From NCBI RefSeq assembly GCF_011762185.1, contig NZ_JAASQJ010000006.1, positions 124,001-188,000 on the forward strand: DNA of 64,000 nt, in the 5' to 3' direction. The translations under genes were made by a program, and so were the position numbers. This document shows positions 1 through 8,903 of this stretch, one piece after another. Numbering within the stretch: the first letter of the stretch is position 1; each line of letters begins with the position of its first letter. This DNA comes from Dyadobacter arcticus (GTDB lineage: Bacteria; Bacteroidota; Bacteroidia; Cytophagales; Spirosomataceae). Under the pieces are notes generated by a model. That model saw only the letters and a program-made list of their open reading frames with translations. It made no database searches and was not told the origin of the DNA.

Positions 1-36
1 TCTGGGAGCTGATTGTAATGAAAAAGGGGAATTGCT

Positions 37-822
37 TTACTTTCCTGATGTGTACAAAAGAGGATCTCCCAGGGTCTGACCCTGAATTTCAAGTTCAGGT
101 AAAAGTCCTGACAAAAGAGGCGACGACTTGAAATATTTTTGGCTGGCAGAATAAATGAATAAACCTGCACCATTGTGCATCAGAGTAATCAGGTTTTTGG
201 AATCCGCAATGGAAACAGCCGGACATCCCTGGCTTCTGCCCAGTCTGCCCGTATTTTTGATAAAATTTTCACTTACATAATCTGCTCCATGCATCACGAT
301 CGCCCGTTCCAACGCGCGGTCGTTGATTCCCTTTTCCAAACCTTCCAAACGAAGCGATAAGCCGTGCTTCCCCTGGTATGTGCCCAAAGTTTTATAAAAA
401 CCCAGGCTGGATTGAAAAGATGAATTATTATTAGAGAATTTATCAGCAAACTCCTCACCGGAATTACGTCCATGAGCCACGTAAGTGTTCAGTAAGACTT
501 TTCTTTTGATCAAATCAATTACATAAAGTCTTTTGTTGCGGGAGGATTGGGTGAAATCAGCAATGGCCATGACGGAATTCTGCAATTTCATTTTTTGGAA
601 GCCGTACCAGGCATAGTAAAATGCCTTTTCCGACAACCCTTGTTTTTTAAGGTTCAATGAATCGTAAAGCGCTATCCATTGTGGTTTTGCAATAGAGTCA
701 GCCTTGATGACTGTGATGCCTTTTGAAGAAGAAAGATTGGAAAATGGATTGATCTGATGAATTCCGAAGGAAACGCTAAGCGCAATGAACGCTGCTACAA
801 GAACCGCCTGAGCCTTTGTCAT
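37..822 (-). CDS. Murein L,D-transpeptidase catalytic-domain (YkuD_2) protein
   Basis: A 261-residue exported protein of the YkuD_2 family, which resembles L,D-transpeptidases acting on cell-wall peptides. Residues 1-20 form a hydrophobic signal or anchor, so the domain should sit in the periplasm. The catalytic pattern is visible: His178 in VMHGADYV, then SQGCP with Cys200 as the probable nucleophile. The substrate is not known for this family, so cross-linking or anchoring activity is inference. It is monocistronic: 169 bp separate it from the tyrA end upstream. The first ATG fits the signal peptide, and I see no better start. Confidence 0.85.
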   Translation of the reverse strand: MTKAQAVLVAAFIALSVSFGIHQINPFSNLSSSKGITVIKADSIAKPQWIALYDSLNLKKQGLSEKAFYYAWYGFQKMKLQNSVMAIADFTQSSRNKRLYVIDLIKRKVLLNTYVAHGRNSGEEFADKFSNNNSSFQSSLGFYKTLGTYQGKHGLSLRLEGLEKGINDRALERAIVMHGADYVSENFIKNTGRLGRSQGCPAVSIADSKNLITLMHNGAGLFIYSASQKYFKSSPLLSGLLPELEIQGQTLGDPLLYTSGK

Positions 823-991
823 TTTTGATTGTTTAATTGAAAAATCTGCTTTCTTTCTTATGAAGGTAGGATCAAAAACAAGATGTCAGAGACGAAAGGT
901 TAACAGCCACTTTTGCACCAATGGTTCCTAAAAGATGAAAATTAGAATGTAATTACCTAATTTTCAATTAATTAAGAAATAAAACAGTTCC

Positions 992-1849
992 TTATTTTTT
1001 TTCAATACCTGCCAGGATGCGGCCGATATCATTTGCCCGGTTCATGAAATTCAGGCTCATATCCAGGTCTTCGCTATCAATGGCTTCTTTAAATTTTTTC
1101 AGCAGTTCAATATAATCTCCCAATGCTTTTGACACATTGGTTTTATTCTGGTCAAAAATCGGGGCCCACATTTGAGGCGAACTTTTGGCTAGACGCACTG
1201 TGGAAGAAAAACCGGTGCTCGCCATATCAAAAATCGCCTTTTCATCGCGTTCCTTATCTAATACCGTCAATCCCAACGCAAAAGAACTAATGTGGCTAAG
1301 GTGTGAAACGTAAGCAAGGTGCAGGTCATGTTCCACAGGCATCATATAATGAATTTGCATCCCGCTGTCGCGCAGGAATGTTTCCACCAAACCCAGGGAA
1401 TCGGGGTTGCTTTTCTCTTTATCGCAAATGATCACATTTTTGCCGGGTAGCAATTCCTTAAATGCAGCGCCCGGTCCTGAGTTTTCGGTACCAGCCATGG
1501 GATGGACCGCCACAAATTGTCCGCGTTTTGAATGTGTGTCGGCCAGTTTGCAAATCAGTTCTTTGGTTGAGCCTAAATCCATGATTGTCCGGCCTTCAGG
1601 CAAATGATCCAGCATATATGGTAGCAGGCTCGTGATAGCGTCCACAGGTGTTGCCAGCACATTGAGTTCCGAAATCTGTAACGCGGCTTCAAGGCTGACG
1701 ATTTCATTCACAATACCTTTTGCAAGCGCTATTTTTTGATTTACAGAAGAGTTATCGACGCCCACAAACCTGATATTCGGGTATTTTTCCCTTAATGCCA
1801 GTGCAAATGACCCACCCAATAAACCAATACCAATAATGCTGATAACCAT
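992..1849 (-). CDS. tyrA: Prephenate dehydrogenase
   Basis: A 285-residue NAD(P)-dependent dehydrogenase that converts prephenate to 4-hydroxyphenylpyruvate in tyrosine synthesis. The N-terminus carries a Rossmann motif, G7-x-G9-x-x-G12. A conserved HPMAGTENSGP stretch near residue 115 is typical of the prephenate-binding region. The C-terminal half is helical, as in the family. There is no fused chorismate mutase or ACT domain, so it is a stand-alone enzyme. It lies 28 bp behind an aminotransferase on the same strand, suggesting one transcript for the last steps of aromatic amino-acid synthesis. Confidence 0.93.
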   Translation of the reverse strand: MVISIIGIGLLGGSFALALREKYPNIRFVGVDNSSVNQKIALAKGIVNEIVSLEAALQISELNVLATPVDAITSLLPYMLDHLPEGRTIMDLGSTKELICKLADTHSKRGQFVAVHPMAGTENSGPGAAFKELLPGKNVIICDKEKSNPDSLGLVETFLRDSGMQIHYMMPVEHDLHLAYVSHLSHISSFALGLTVLDKERDEKAIFDMASTGFSSTVRLAKSSPQMWAPIFDQNKTNVSKALGDYIELLKKFKEAIDSEDLDMSLNFMNRANDIGRILAGIEKK

Positions 1850-1877
1850 TTGAAAATATATCTTAATGAAAACAAGC

Positions 1878-3035
1878 CTAATCTTTTATCCTTTTTACCG
1901 CTTCCCAAATGCGCTCTTTTGGCATGCAGAGCGCGAGACGAATATAACGCTGTCCTTTTGGCCCAAAAATAAAGCCCGGCGCAATAAAAACATGCTTTTC
2001 AATCAAAAGTGTATTTACGAGAATTTCGGCGGATACGACCGTTTCAGGTAGCTTTCCCCAAAGGAACATTCCCTCCTGCTTTTGGTCCCAGGTGCAGCCC
2101 AATGCATTTAAAAGCGCCTCAGCCGCATCCAGTCGGCCTTGATACACTGCATTTCTCTCGGTATGCCATGCGTCTGAATTCTTCAAAGCTGTAACCGCAG
2201 CTTCCTGCATCGCCCAGAACATTCCGGAATCTACATTGCTTTTGATCGTAAGAACAGCATTGACATAAGCCTTTGAAGCCGAAAGCCAGCCTAGCCGCCA
2301 GCCAGCCATGTTGTGGGACTTGCTCATCGAATTAAGCTCAATCGCAACATCCTTTGCACCTTGGGTCGCCAGCAGACTTATAGGTGGCTTCTTGTTCAGT
2401 ATCAGGCTATAAGGATTATCATGACAAAGCAAAATCTGATGTTTTTTTGCAAAAGCGACGGCATTTTCGAACAATTGTCTTGTAGCGGGCGCGCCGGTAG
2501 GCATGTGCGGGTAATTCAACCATATGATCTTGGTCCGCGGCGTTACCAGGGATTCCATCGCCTTCCAATCCGGTTGCCAGCCTTCCTGTTCAAGCAACGG
2601 ATATTCTTTTACGATTGCACCAACCATTTGGCTCACTGCCCGGTACGCCGGATAGCCCAATTCTGGCACAAGTACCTCATCGCCAGGATCAAGGAAAGTT
2701 AAAGATATGTGGGTAATACCTTCTTTTGACCCCAATAACGGTAAAATTTCAGATCCCGGATCTAATTGGACACCATATGTATGCGCATAGAACCCTGCAA
2801 TAGCATTGCGGAAAGCTGGTGTTCCGACATACGGCTGATAACCATGTGCCTGAGGCTTTTGCGCCGCTTCGGACAGCGCAATCAGTGTTTTCTGTGAAGG
2901 CATCATATCCGGGTTTCCGATCCCGAGATTGATCACATCATTTCCTTCTGCAATAAGCTTGCGTACTTCGGCCAGTTTGACGGAAAAATAGTATTCCGAA
3001 GTTTGCTTGGTACGTTGGGCGGTATCTATAATCAT
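1878..3035 (-). CDS. Class I/II PLP-dependent aminotransferase, probably aromatic amino-acid pathway
   Basis: A 385-residue fold-type I aminotransferase. The PLP lysine is K239 in SMSKSHNMAGWRLGW. N174 in NYPHMPTG and D206 in CHDNPYS are the usual cofactor contacts, and an arginine near the C-terminus (RYIRLAL) fits carboxylate binding. Annotation by similarity could equally give aspartate or LL-diaminopimelate aminotransferase. I favour aromatic transamination because tyrA follows 28 bp downstream and Bacteroidota commonly group such an enzyme with prephenate metabolism. The ATG at 3035 gives a normal N-terminus. The gene is divergent from modA. Confidence 0.85.
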   Translation of the reverse strand: MIIDTAQRTKQTSEYYFSVKLAEVRKLIAEGNDVINLGIGNPDMMPSQKTLIALSEAAQKPQAHGYQPYVGTPAFRNAIAGFYAHTYGVQLDPGSEILPLLGSKEGITHISLTFLDPGDEVLVPELGYPAYRAVSQMVGAIVKEYPLLEQEGWQPDWKAMESLVTPRTKIIWLNYPHMPTGAPATRQLFENAVAFAKKHQILLCHDNPYSLILNKKPPISLLATQGAKDVAIELNSMSKSHNMAGWRLGWLSASKAYVNAVLTIKSNVDSGMFWAMQEAAVTALKNSDAWHTERNAVYQGRLDAAEALLNALGCTWDQKQEGMFLWGKLPETVVSAEILVNTLLIEKHVFIAPGFIFGPKGQRYIRLALCMPKERIWEAVKRIKD

Positions 3036-3044
3036 TTGTTATTG

Positions 3045-3115
3045 AAAGCTATTAGCTGCGGCCGTCGCACGGTAGCTATTAGCTTTTTACCGGGCCACGT
3101 TTGGCATATGCTGAA
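3045..3115. repeat. Short dispersed intergenic repeat (AGCTATTAGCT type)
   Basis: The divergent gap between the aminotransferase and modA holds two copies of AGCTATTAGCT around a GC-rich core GCGGCCGTCGCACGG. Similar TTAGC and GGCCG(T/C)CG blocks recur at 23.05, 27.93-28.06 and 34.07-34.13 kb. I see no ORF and no clear transposase. Function is unknown. Confidence 0.5.
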
Positions 3116-3195
3116 ATGGGGCGCAATTTACGATAAATTCCTGTGCAGATATTTTTTGAAAGATGTGAAAGAGATGGTTTTCATTAAATTGCGAT

Positions 3196-3954
3196 ATGAA
3201 CTTTCGACGCCTTCCTTTTTTACTCTTGCTGATTTTCACAGGCTGCTCAGAGCCTTCTGAAAAAATAATTATCGCTACCGCTGCCAATGTTCAGTACGTG
3301 ATGAAGGAAATTCAGAGGGAATTCGAGAAAGAATCAGGTAAGCAAATTCAGATCGTGGTAGGCTCGTCCGGAAAGCTGACGACCCAGATTCGTGAAGGCG
3401 CACCGTTCGATGTTTTTGTGTCGGCAGATACAAAATATCCGCAGGAAATTTTCGATAACGGAGGCTCAGAAGACAAACCAAAAGTTTACGCATTGGGAAC
3501 ATTAGTACTCTGGTCTTCAACGATTCCTGAAAATGAACTTAGCCTAGAAATGCTGGCAACGGACCGATTAAAGAAAATTGCTATTCCTAACCCAAGAACA
3601 GCGCCTTACGGAGAAGCCGCAGTGCAGGTTTTAAAAGCCCGCGATCTTTTTGAAAAAACCGAAAAAAAATTGGTTTTCGGCGAAAGCATCGCACAAACCG
3701 CGCAATACATCACCTCCGGATCCGTGGAAGCAGGTTTTAACGCGTTATCCATTGTCCTATCTCCTGAAATGAAAGGCAAAGGCCACTACATAACCGTCGA
3801 TTCAACCCTTTACAAATCCATCCAACAAGCCGCAATCCTCCTAAAACACAGCAAAGACTCCCCCAAAAAAGCAACCAGCGAAGCGTTTTACAAGTTTTTG
3901 TACTCCGAAAAAGCAAAAGCGATTTTCAGGAAATATGGGTATAGAAACGAATGA
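3196..3954 (+). CDS. modA: Molybdate ABC transporter substrate-binding lipoprotein
   Basis: A 252-residue periplasmic oxyanion-binding protein. Residues 1-17 form a lipoprotein signal (LLIFTGC, lipid on C17), as expected where the binding protein is membrane-tethered. The mature sequence starts IIIATAANVQYVMKEI and contains GSSGKLTTQI and the FDVFVSAD segment, all characteristic of ModA oxyanion-site loops. It delivers molybdate or tungstate to the ModBC complex encoded next. The distance to modB is unusually large, 258 bp, and is filled with repeats, so coordinated expression with modBC is not guaranteed. Confidence 0.92.
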   Translation: MNFRRLPFLLLLIFTGCSEPSEKIIIATAANVQYVMKEIQREFEKESGKQIQIVVGSSGKLTTQIREGAPFDVFVSADTKYPQEIFDNGGSEDKPKVYALGTLVLWSSTIPENELSLEMLATDRLKKIAIPNPRTAPYGEAAVQVLKARDLFEKTEKKLVFGESIAQTAQYITSGSVEAGFNALSIVLSPEMKGKGHYITVDSTLYKSIQQAAILLKHSKDSPKKATSEAFYKFLYSEKAKAIFRKYGYRNE

Positions 3955-4212
3955 GTGACTGACGAGTGAATGAGTGAATTGTCATTTTGGTCACTGATCG
4001 TCATAATGTTGTCGGGGATGGTCAATTGTTGTTTTCAAAAACTATTACCAATTAAAAAAAATAAAACTTCATGACTGCAAATGACAATTTATGACTAGAA
4101 GTGACACTCAATTAAAATTCCATTCACTCATTCATTCACTCATTCACTCATTCACTCATTCAAAACTCCACTCATTAAAAATTCCACTCATTCACTCATT
4201 CAAAATTAAAAA
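3955..4212 (+). repeat. CATTCACT octamer array with an inverted counterpart between modA and modB
   Basis: From about 4120 to 4207 the sequence is largely copies of CATTCACT and shortened CACTCATT units, interrupted by A-rich spacers. The modA stop region (3951-3980) carries the complement, GAGTGAATGAGTGAAT. AATTGTCATTT at 3977 is mirrored by AAATGACAATT at 4079. The two sides can pair, giving a long imperfect stem-loop across the gap. No gene is evident: an open frame through the array is only reiterated His-Ser-Leu/Ile. Confidence 0.75.
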
Positions 4213-4887
4213 ATGGACCTCCAACCCCTCTGGCTTACTTTCCGACTGGCGACGATCACCTCCGTCATACTCCTGATCATTGCATTGCCCCTGGCTTACT
4301 GGCTTGCTTTTGGAAAGTTTAAGGGGCGGGGCATTGCAGAAGCGATTATTGGGATGCCTTTGGTTTTGCCGCCTTCTGTAATCGGGTTTTACCTGCTTTT
4401 GGCATTCAGCCCTTCCTATTGGTTTGGGGCATATATTGAGAAAATATTCGGTCTTCGACTGGTTTTTTCATTTCCTGGATTGGTGATTGCATCCGTTTTG
4501 TATAGTCTTCCATTTATGATCTACCCGATCCGGGCGGGGCTGCAATCATTGCCGCTATCACTGCGAGAAGCTTCTTACACATTGGGCAAAAGTGAATGGG
4601 ACACGTTCTTCAAAGTGCTTCTTCCCAATTGCAAACCGGCCATACTGACTGCCTTCGTGCTTACATTCGCCCATACGGTTGGGGAATTCGGGGTGGTGCT
4701 GATGATTGGCGGCAACATTCCCGGCGTAACAAAAGTGGCCTCAGTCACCATTTATAATGAAGTGGAAGCGTTGAATTACACCGCCGCGAACCAATATGCG
4801 ATGGTGCTTTTTGCCATAACATTCGTTATTTTGCTGATAGTATATTCTGTCAACAATAGCCTGCTTCGTGTCCGACAACCTTCTTGA
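4213..4887 (+). CDS. modB: Molybdate ABC transporter permease
   Basis: A 224-residue inner-membrane permease with about five hydrophobic helices, the usual size for ModB. The ABC-contact loop is at residues 119-140 (EASYTLGKSEWDTFFKV), followed by the GEFG motif common in ModB/CysT permeases. The GMPLVLPPSVIGFYLL segment is also typical. It forms the membrane channel for molybdate with ModC as the ATPase. Its 3' end overlaps modC by 20 nt, which implies translational coupling. The start at 4213 follows an A-rich stretch directly after the octamer array. Confidence 0.93.
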   Translation: MDLQPLWLTFRLATITSVILLIIALPLAYWLAFGKFKGRGIAEAIIGMPLVLPPSVIGFYLLLAFSPSYWFGAYIEKIFGLRLVFSFPGLVIASVLYSLPFMIYPIRAGLQSLPLSLREASYTLGKSEWDTFFKVLLPNCKPAILTAFVLTFAHTVGEFGVVLMIGGNIPGVTKVASVTIYNEVEALNYTAANQYAMVLFAITFVILLIVYSVNNSLLRVRQPS

Positions 4888-5764
4888 CCTCCATATCAGG
4901 CATTCCCTTCACACTGCTATAGGGATTTTACCGATGGAGGTTTCATTCCAGCTACCGAAAGGACATATCATGGCACTTACCGGACCATCCGGCGCAGGAA
5001 AAACGACCTTATTGAAGCAAATAGCCGGTTTGATCAATCCGGAAACTGGCAGGATTAGTTTCAACTCCACAACCTGGTTTGACTCCGATTTAAATGTAAA
5101 ATTACCTACCCAGCAGCGGAACATTGGTTTTGTTTTTCAGGATTATGCTCTTTTCCCTAACATGACGGTAAGAGAAAATCTGCTCTTCGCCTTGTCAAAA
5201 GGAGAGGATCAGGGCATTGTGGCTGATCTGTTAAAAGACACCGGACTTACTCAGTTAAGCGGGAGAAAACCTTTTCAATTGTCGGGAGGGCAGCAGCAGC
5301 GTGTGGCACTGGCCCGCGCTTTGGTACTGAAACCCGATTTGCTTTTGCTGGACGAACCCTTTGCCGCATTAGACCACATCATGCGCCATCAGTTGCAGGA
5401 TTTGCTTCTGAAATTTCAGCAGCGATATCAATTTTCGGTTATTATCGTTACCCACGACATTGGAGAAATTTTCCGGCTGGCCGAACAGGTGGCGGTAATG
5501 GACAATGGAAAGTTGGTGAGTTTCGGCACGCCTTATGAGGTTTATTTAAATAAAAAAACACCTTCCGGCCATCTGATCATCCACGCCGAAGTGCTTAGCT
5601 GCCAAAAGCAAAACAACATTCTGCACGTTCAGGCATTAGTTGAAAACAAGATCCGGGAATTGGAATTGCCGGTCGAAATGGAAATCCAATTGCTGCCAGG
5701 GACGCATTTCACATTGCAATACGGTACAGATTCGCCACAGATTGGCATCATTAAGACCCATTGA
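4868..5764 (+). CDS. modC: Molybdate ABC transporter ATP-binding protein
   Basis: A 298-residue ATPase energising ModB. The Walker A motif is GPSGAGKTT with K45, the signature is LSGGQQQR at 139-145, and the Walker B motif is LLLLDEPFAALD around 158-169. The switch histidine lies in VTHD. Residues after about 230 form an extra C-terminal segment of the size of a small TOBE-like regulatory region, shorter than in Escherichia coli ModC. The start codon is GTG inside the modB 3' end, and this is the only start giving a full N-terminal strand before Walker A. Confidence 0.92.
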   Translation: MSDNLLDLHIRHSLHTAIGILPMEVSFQLPKGHIMALTGPSGAGKTTLLKQIAGLINPETGRISFNSTTWFDSDLNVKLPTQQRNIGFVFQDYALFPNMTVRENLLFALSKGEDQGIVADLLKDTGLTQLSGRKPFQLSGGQQQRVALARALVLKPDLLLLDEPFAALDHIMRHQLQDLLLKFQQRYQFSVIIVTHDIGEIFRLAEQVAVMDNGKLVSFGTPYEVYLNKKTPSGHLIIHAEVLSCQKQNNILHVQALVENKIRELELPVEMEIQLLPGTHFTLQYGTDSPQIGIIKTH

Positions 5765-5834
5765 TCCTGGTATTCACCAAGGGTAACTTCTTCGAATGAT
5801 TGTCTTTTCCCCTAAAAAACCCACTAATATTTTT

Positions 5835-6512
5835 ATGAAGCTACTTTTTAAAATATTTCAGATTGCATTTTTTGCATTACCCTTGATAGCCATGCGTGCG
5901 GATAAGCCGCTGAAAGTCGTTTTTTTCGGAGATTCCATTACTCAGGCTGGTGTAGGCCCAACCGGTTATATTACCAAAGTGAGTGAAATGTTGAGAGCAA
6001 AAGGACAGGATGCCGAATATGAGCTGATTGGGGCGGGTATCGGCGGCAACAAAGTCTACGATCTCTACCTGCGGCTTGAAGATGACGTTCTCGCCAAAAA
6101 GCCGGATGTCGTTTTTATTTATGTGGGGATCAATGACGTATGGCACAAAGCGTCTTCAGGAACAGGTACCGATGCTGATAAGTACGTAAAATTTTATGAA
6201 GCATTAATCAAGAAATTGAAAGCCCAGAACATCCGGGTGATCGTTTGCACGCCTACCGTGATTGGCGAAAGAAATGACAATTCCAATGCCCAGGACGGCG
6301 ACCTCAACCAATATGCCAAACTAATCCGCGAAATCGCGAGCCGCAATAGCGTGCAACTTTGCGATCTGAGAAAGTCCTTCCAGGATTACCTGATTCAAAA
6401 CAATCCTGAGAACAAAGAGAAAGGGATCTTGACTTCTGACAGAGTGCATCTTACTGATGCGGGGAACGTGTTTTTAGCAGAGAAGATGTTGGAAGCGCTG
6501 GTGCAGAAATAG
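5835..6512 (+). CDS. Secreted SGNH/GDSL-family hydrolase
   Basis: A 225-residue SGNH-fold hydrolase, a group of esterases and lipases that act on acyl or acetyl esters. Block I is FGDSITQAG with the nucleophilic serine at about residue 34, block III is GIND, and block V is DRVHLTDAG with the catalytic Asp and His. I chose the ATG at 5835 rather than 5796 because it gives a clean signal peptide (MKLLFKIFQIAFFALPL). Export to periplasm or outside is therefore likely. The substrate cannot be read; polysaccharide deacetylation is one possibility. It is 70 bp behind modC but functionally unrelated. Confidence 0.88.
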   Translation: MKLLFKIFQIAFFALPLIAMRADKPLKVVFFGDSITQAGVGPTGYITKVSEMLRAKGQDAEYELIGAGIGGNKVYDLYLRLEDDVLAKKPDVVFIYVGINDVWHKASSGTGTDADKYVKFYEALIKKLKAQNIRVIVCTPTVIGERNDNSNAQDGDLNQYAKLIREIASRNSVQLCDLRKSFQDYLIQNNPENKEKGILTSDRVHLTDAGNVFLAEKMLEALVQK

Positions 6513-6516
6513 GATA

Positions 6517-7416
6517 TCAATCCCAAAGCTTCTTAGGATAATCCCCCAACACATGCAGCGCAGCCAACGAAGCCTGCACAGTCGGCTTATCTTCCGGATA
6601 CGTAACTCCAAACCAATTGGAAGAAGTACGAAAAACCCGGCAATCGCCTAACCCGTTTTTGATAATATGGGTCATCACCGTGGGAATGTAGAATTCTGCT
6701 TTCGGGGTATGAATGTTTGCTCGTGAGTATGAATCGAATAAATCCTTGGTAATTGGGAACATCGTAGGTTTGAACCCCCAAAAATTCATGGAAACAGGGG
6801 TTTCGGGGGGTAGTTCCGTTTTAATATCATCCTCTTCAAAGTAAATGAGGCCGTTTTCGCCGAAGATTTTGGTTCGTTCAATGACTGATTCAAGATTATG
6901 ATCTTCGCGCTCCACACAAATGCCTCTTGAAACTGTGCCGTTTTCTGATAGCGTGCGTTTAAGTTCATAACCAATCATCGCGTGCTGGTTAGGGTTCATG
7001 TCATTTTGCAGAAACGCAGACATTGTTTGGAATGCGTTAAGCCCATAAAAATCGTCAGCATTGATCACCGCAAATGGCGTGTCCGTCTGCTCCCAGGCGC
7101 ATAATGTGGCGTGGCCTGTTCCCCAGGGTTTAATACGGTCTACAACACCCAGATCTTCCGGAACGTAGGATTGGACACCCTGAATCGCAAAATCAAAGTC
7201 GATCTTACCAACCAGCTTTGGCGCGAACAGCGCTTCGGCATTATCCTTAATTTCCTGACGAACAATAAATACTACCTTTCCGAAACCGCTTCGGATTGCA
7301 TCAAATAAAGAATAATCGATGATAGTTTCTCCATTGGGGCCAAACTGATCCAGTTGTTTGATACCTCCGTAACGGCTGCCGATACCCGCAGCTAAAATCA
7401 AAAGAGTTGGTTTCAT
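6517..7416 (-). CDS. Sugar-phosphate nucleotidyltransferase family protein
   Basis: A 299-residue NTP-transferase-fold protein. The N-terminal signature LILAAGIGSRYGG (residues 6-18) is the nucleotide-binding loop, followed by KQLDQFGPNGETIIDYS where the sugar phosphate usually docks. A metal-binding aspartate is visible in INADDFYG. It probably makes a nucleotide-activated sugar in the cytoplasm, but neither nucleotide nor sugar can be told from sequence alone. It converges on the SGNH gene with only 4 bp between the stops. Upstream is the terminator of the Fe-S carrier gene. Confidence 0.85.
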   Translation of the reverse strand: MKPTLLILAAGIGSRYGGIKQLDQFGPNGETIIDYSLFDAIRSGFGKVVFIVRQEIKDNAEALFAPKLVGKIDFDFAIQGVQSYVPEDLGVVDRIKPWGTGHATLCAWEQTDTPFAVINADDFYGLNAFQTMSAFLQNDMNPNQHAMIGYELKRTLSENGTVSRGICVEREDHNLESVIERTKIFGENGLIYFEEDDIKTELPPETPVSMNFWGFKPTMFPITKDLFDSYSRANIHTPKAEFYIPTVMTHIIKNGLGDCRVFRTSSNWFGVTYPEDKPTVQASLAALHVLGDYPKKLWD

Positions 7417-7483
7417 TCAGAATATTTTAAACAGCCTGGGCTGTCGTGTGTAAACGCCGGTAAAATAAATTCTTTCAACACTA

Positions 7484-7516
7484 TAAAAAAAACGCGCCCT
7501 GAATTTCAGAGCGCGT
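7484..7516 (-). terminator. Intrinsic terminator of the Fe-S carrier gene
   Basis: The stem ACGCGC...GCGCGT (7492-7516) continues inward as CCTGAA/TTCAG with one mismatch. Read on the minus strand it is followed by eight T residues. It sits 30 bp after the end of the IscA-type gene. Confidence 0.8.
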
Positions 7517-7545
7517 CCCACAAAATAAAATATTTTTAAATTTAC

Positions 7546-7872
7546 CTAAACCGCGAAGCTTTCACCGCACCCGCAGGTACGGGTTGCATTGGGATTGATA
7601 AACTGGAAACCCTTTCCGTTTAATCCGTCAGAGAAATCGAGCGTAGTTCCTGCGAGATACAAAAGGCTTTTTTTATCGACAATTATTTTTACTCCTTTAT
7701 CCTCAAAAACCATATCATTGGGCTTGGAATCTGAGTTAAATTCCAGATTATAGGTCAATCCGGAACAGCCGCCGCCCAAAACTCCCACACGGATCTGGTA
7801 ATCGTCTATGAAACCATCGGCCTGACGAAGTTCCACTATTTTGCCTTTGGCAGTATCGCTTACAGTAACCAT
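7546..7872 (-). CDS. A-type iron-sulfur cluster carrier (HesB/IscA family)
   Basis: A 108-residue protein that holds and passes on iron-sulfur clusters during assembly of Fe-S enzymes. The three ligand cysteines are present: C36 in GGGCSGL, and C100 and C102 in the terminal CGCGESF. Length and layout match IscA, ErpA and SufA, which cannot be separated by sequence alone. It follows thrB by 78 bp on the same strand and ends in a strong terminator, so it may share the thr transcript, although there is no pathway link. Confidence 0.92.
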   Translation of the reverse strand: MVTVSDTAKGKIVELRQADGFIDDYQIRVGVLGGGCSGLTYNLEFNSDSKPNDMVFEDKGVKIIVDKKSLLYLAGTTLDFSDGLNGKGFQFINPNATRTCGCGESFAV

Positions 7873-7950
7873 AATTTTTATTTTTTATCTTAGACAATTA
7901 ACATCTGTATCGTTTACGAAAGTTCACGGAAGAGGAAAAGAAAACCTCTT

Positions 7951-8886
7951 CTACTCTGCCAAAACCATCGCCCCATTTTTATTAATGGCTGAAACATGCA
8001 ATCCAGCTTCAATTCCAGCTTCCGCGAACCTTTTCTGCATGGCTTCTCCGGCTTTTCGGGCATTGTCAATTCCGCGGCTCAATGCAAACATCGATGGTCC
8101 GGCACCTGAAATGCTGCATCCCAATGCACCATTGGAAATGGCCGCCTGTTTTACTTCCTTAAATTCAGGAATAAGAATGGAACGTACAGGCTCAATAATC
8201 ACATCCACCATGGAACGGCCGATCAAATCGTAGTCGGCTTTCATTAATCCGGCTACCAATCCGGCCACATTACCCATCTGGGCGATCGTATTTTTCAACG
8301 AAACTTCATTGCGAAGAATAAAGCGCGCGTCCTTTGTATTGATCTCAATATCAGGGTGAACCAATGTGCAATACAGATCTTCGGGAACCGGGATCGTAAA
8401 AATATCCAGCGGAGTATAGCTTCTAATCACCACAAAACCGCCCAAAAGCGATGGCCCCACATTATCGGCATGCGCCGAACCTGAGGCGATGCGTTCCCCT
8501 TCCATGGCAAAGGGAAGCAGTTCTTCGCGGGTAAGCGGGTTACCGAGCAGTTCGTTCATCGCCACCACGCCAGCGACTGCACTGGCGGCGCTGGACCCCA
8601 TTCCGCTGCCCAAAGGCATATTTTTATGAAGGATTACCTCGCATCCAAGATCCTTGATCCTCAGATGTTTCAGCAAATGCAGCATGACAACAGTTACAGC
8701 ATTCTTTTCAGCATTGCGAGGCAACCTGCCTTCATCTCCAATAATACTGGTAATGACAATCCCGGGCTCGTCCCGCCTACTAAGCTCCACAACATCGCCC
8801 GGCTCCTCTATCGCAAATCCGAATATATCAAACCCACACGCAACATTGGCAACCGTAGCCGGGGCAAAAGCTTTAACTGAATTCAT
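7951..8886 (-). CDS. thrB: Homoserine kinase
   Basis: A 311-residue GHMP-family kinase that phosphorylates homoserine, the fourth step from aspartate to threonine. The ATP loop PLGSGMGSSAASAVAG lies at residues 91-106, and the C-terminal ISGAGPSMFAL motif is typical. It begins 17 bp after thrA on the same strand, so the two are almost certainly co-transcribed. The expected third gene, thrC (threonine synthase), does not follow; an Fe-S carrier gene does. No internal defect is visible. Confidence 0.95.
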   Translation of the reverse strand: MNSVKAFAPATVANVACGFDIFGFAIEEPGDVVELSRRDEPGIVITSIIGDEGRLPRNAEKNAVTVVMLHLLKHLRIKDLGCEVILHKNMPLGSGMGSSAASAVAGVVAMNELLGNPLTREELLPFAMEGERIASGSAHADNVGPSLLGGFVVIRSYTPLDIFTIPVPEDLYCTLVHPDIEINTKDARFILRNEVSLKNTIAQMGNVAGLVAGLMKADYDLIGRSMVDVIIEPVRSILIPEFKEVKQAAISNGALGCSISGAGPSMFALSRGIDNARKAGEAMQKRFAEAGIEAGLHVSAINKNGAMVLAE

Positions 8887-8903
8887 TTTTTCTTTAAAAT
8901 CTG

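Noticed and set aside
4091..4276. Open frame through the octamer array encoding His-Ser-Leu/Ile repeats
   Set aside because: The repeat period makes any frame open; composition is unnatural, it overlaps the modB start, and it has no family resemblance.
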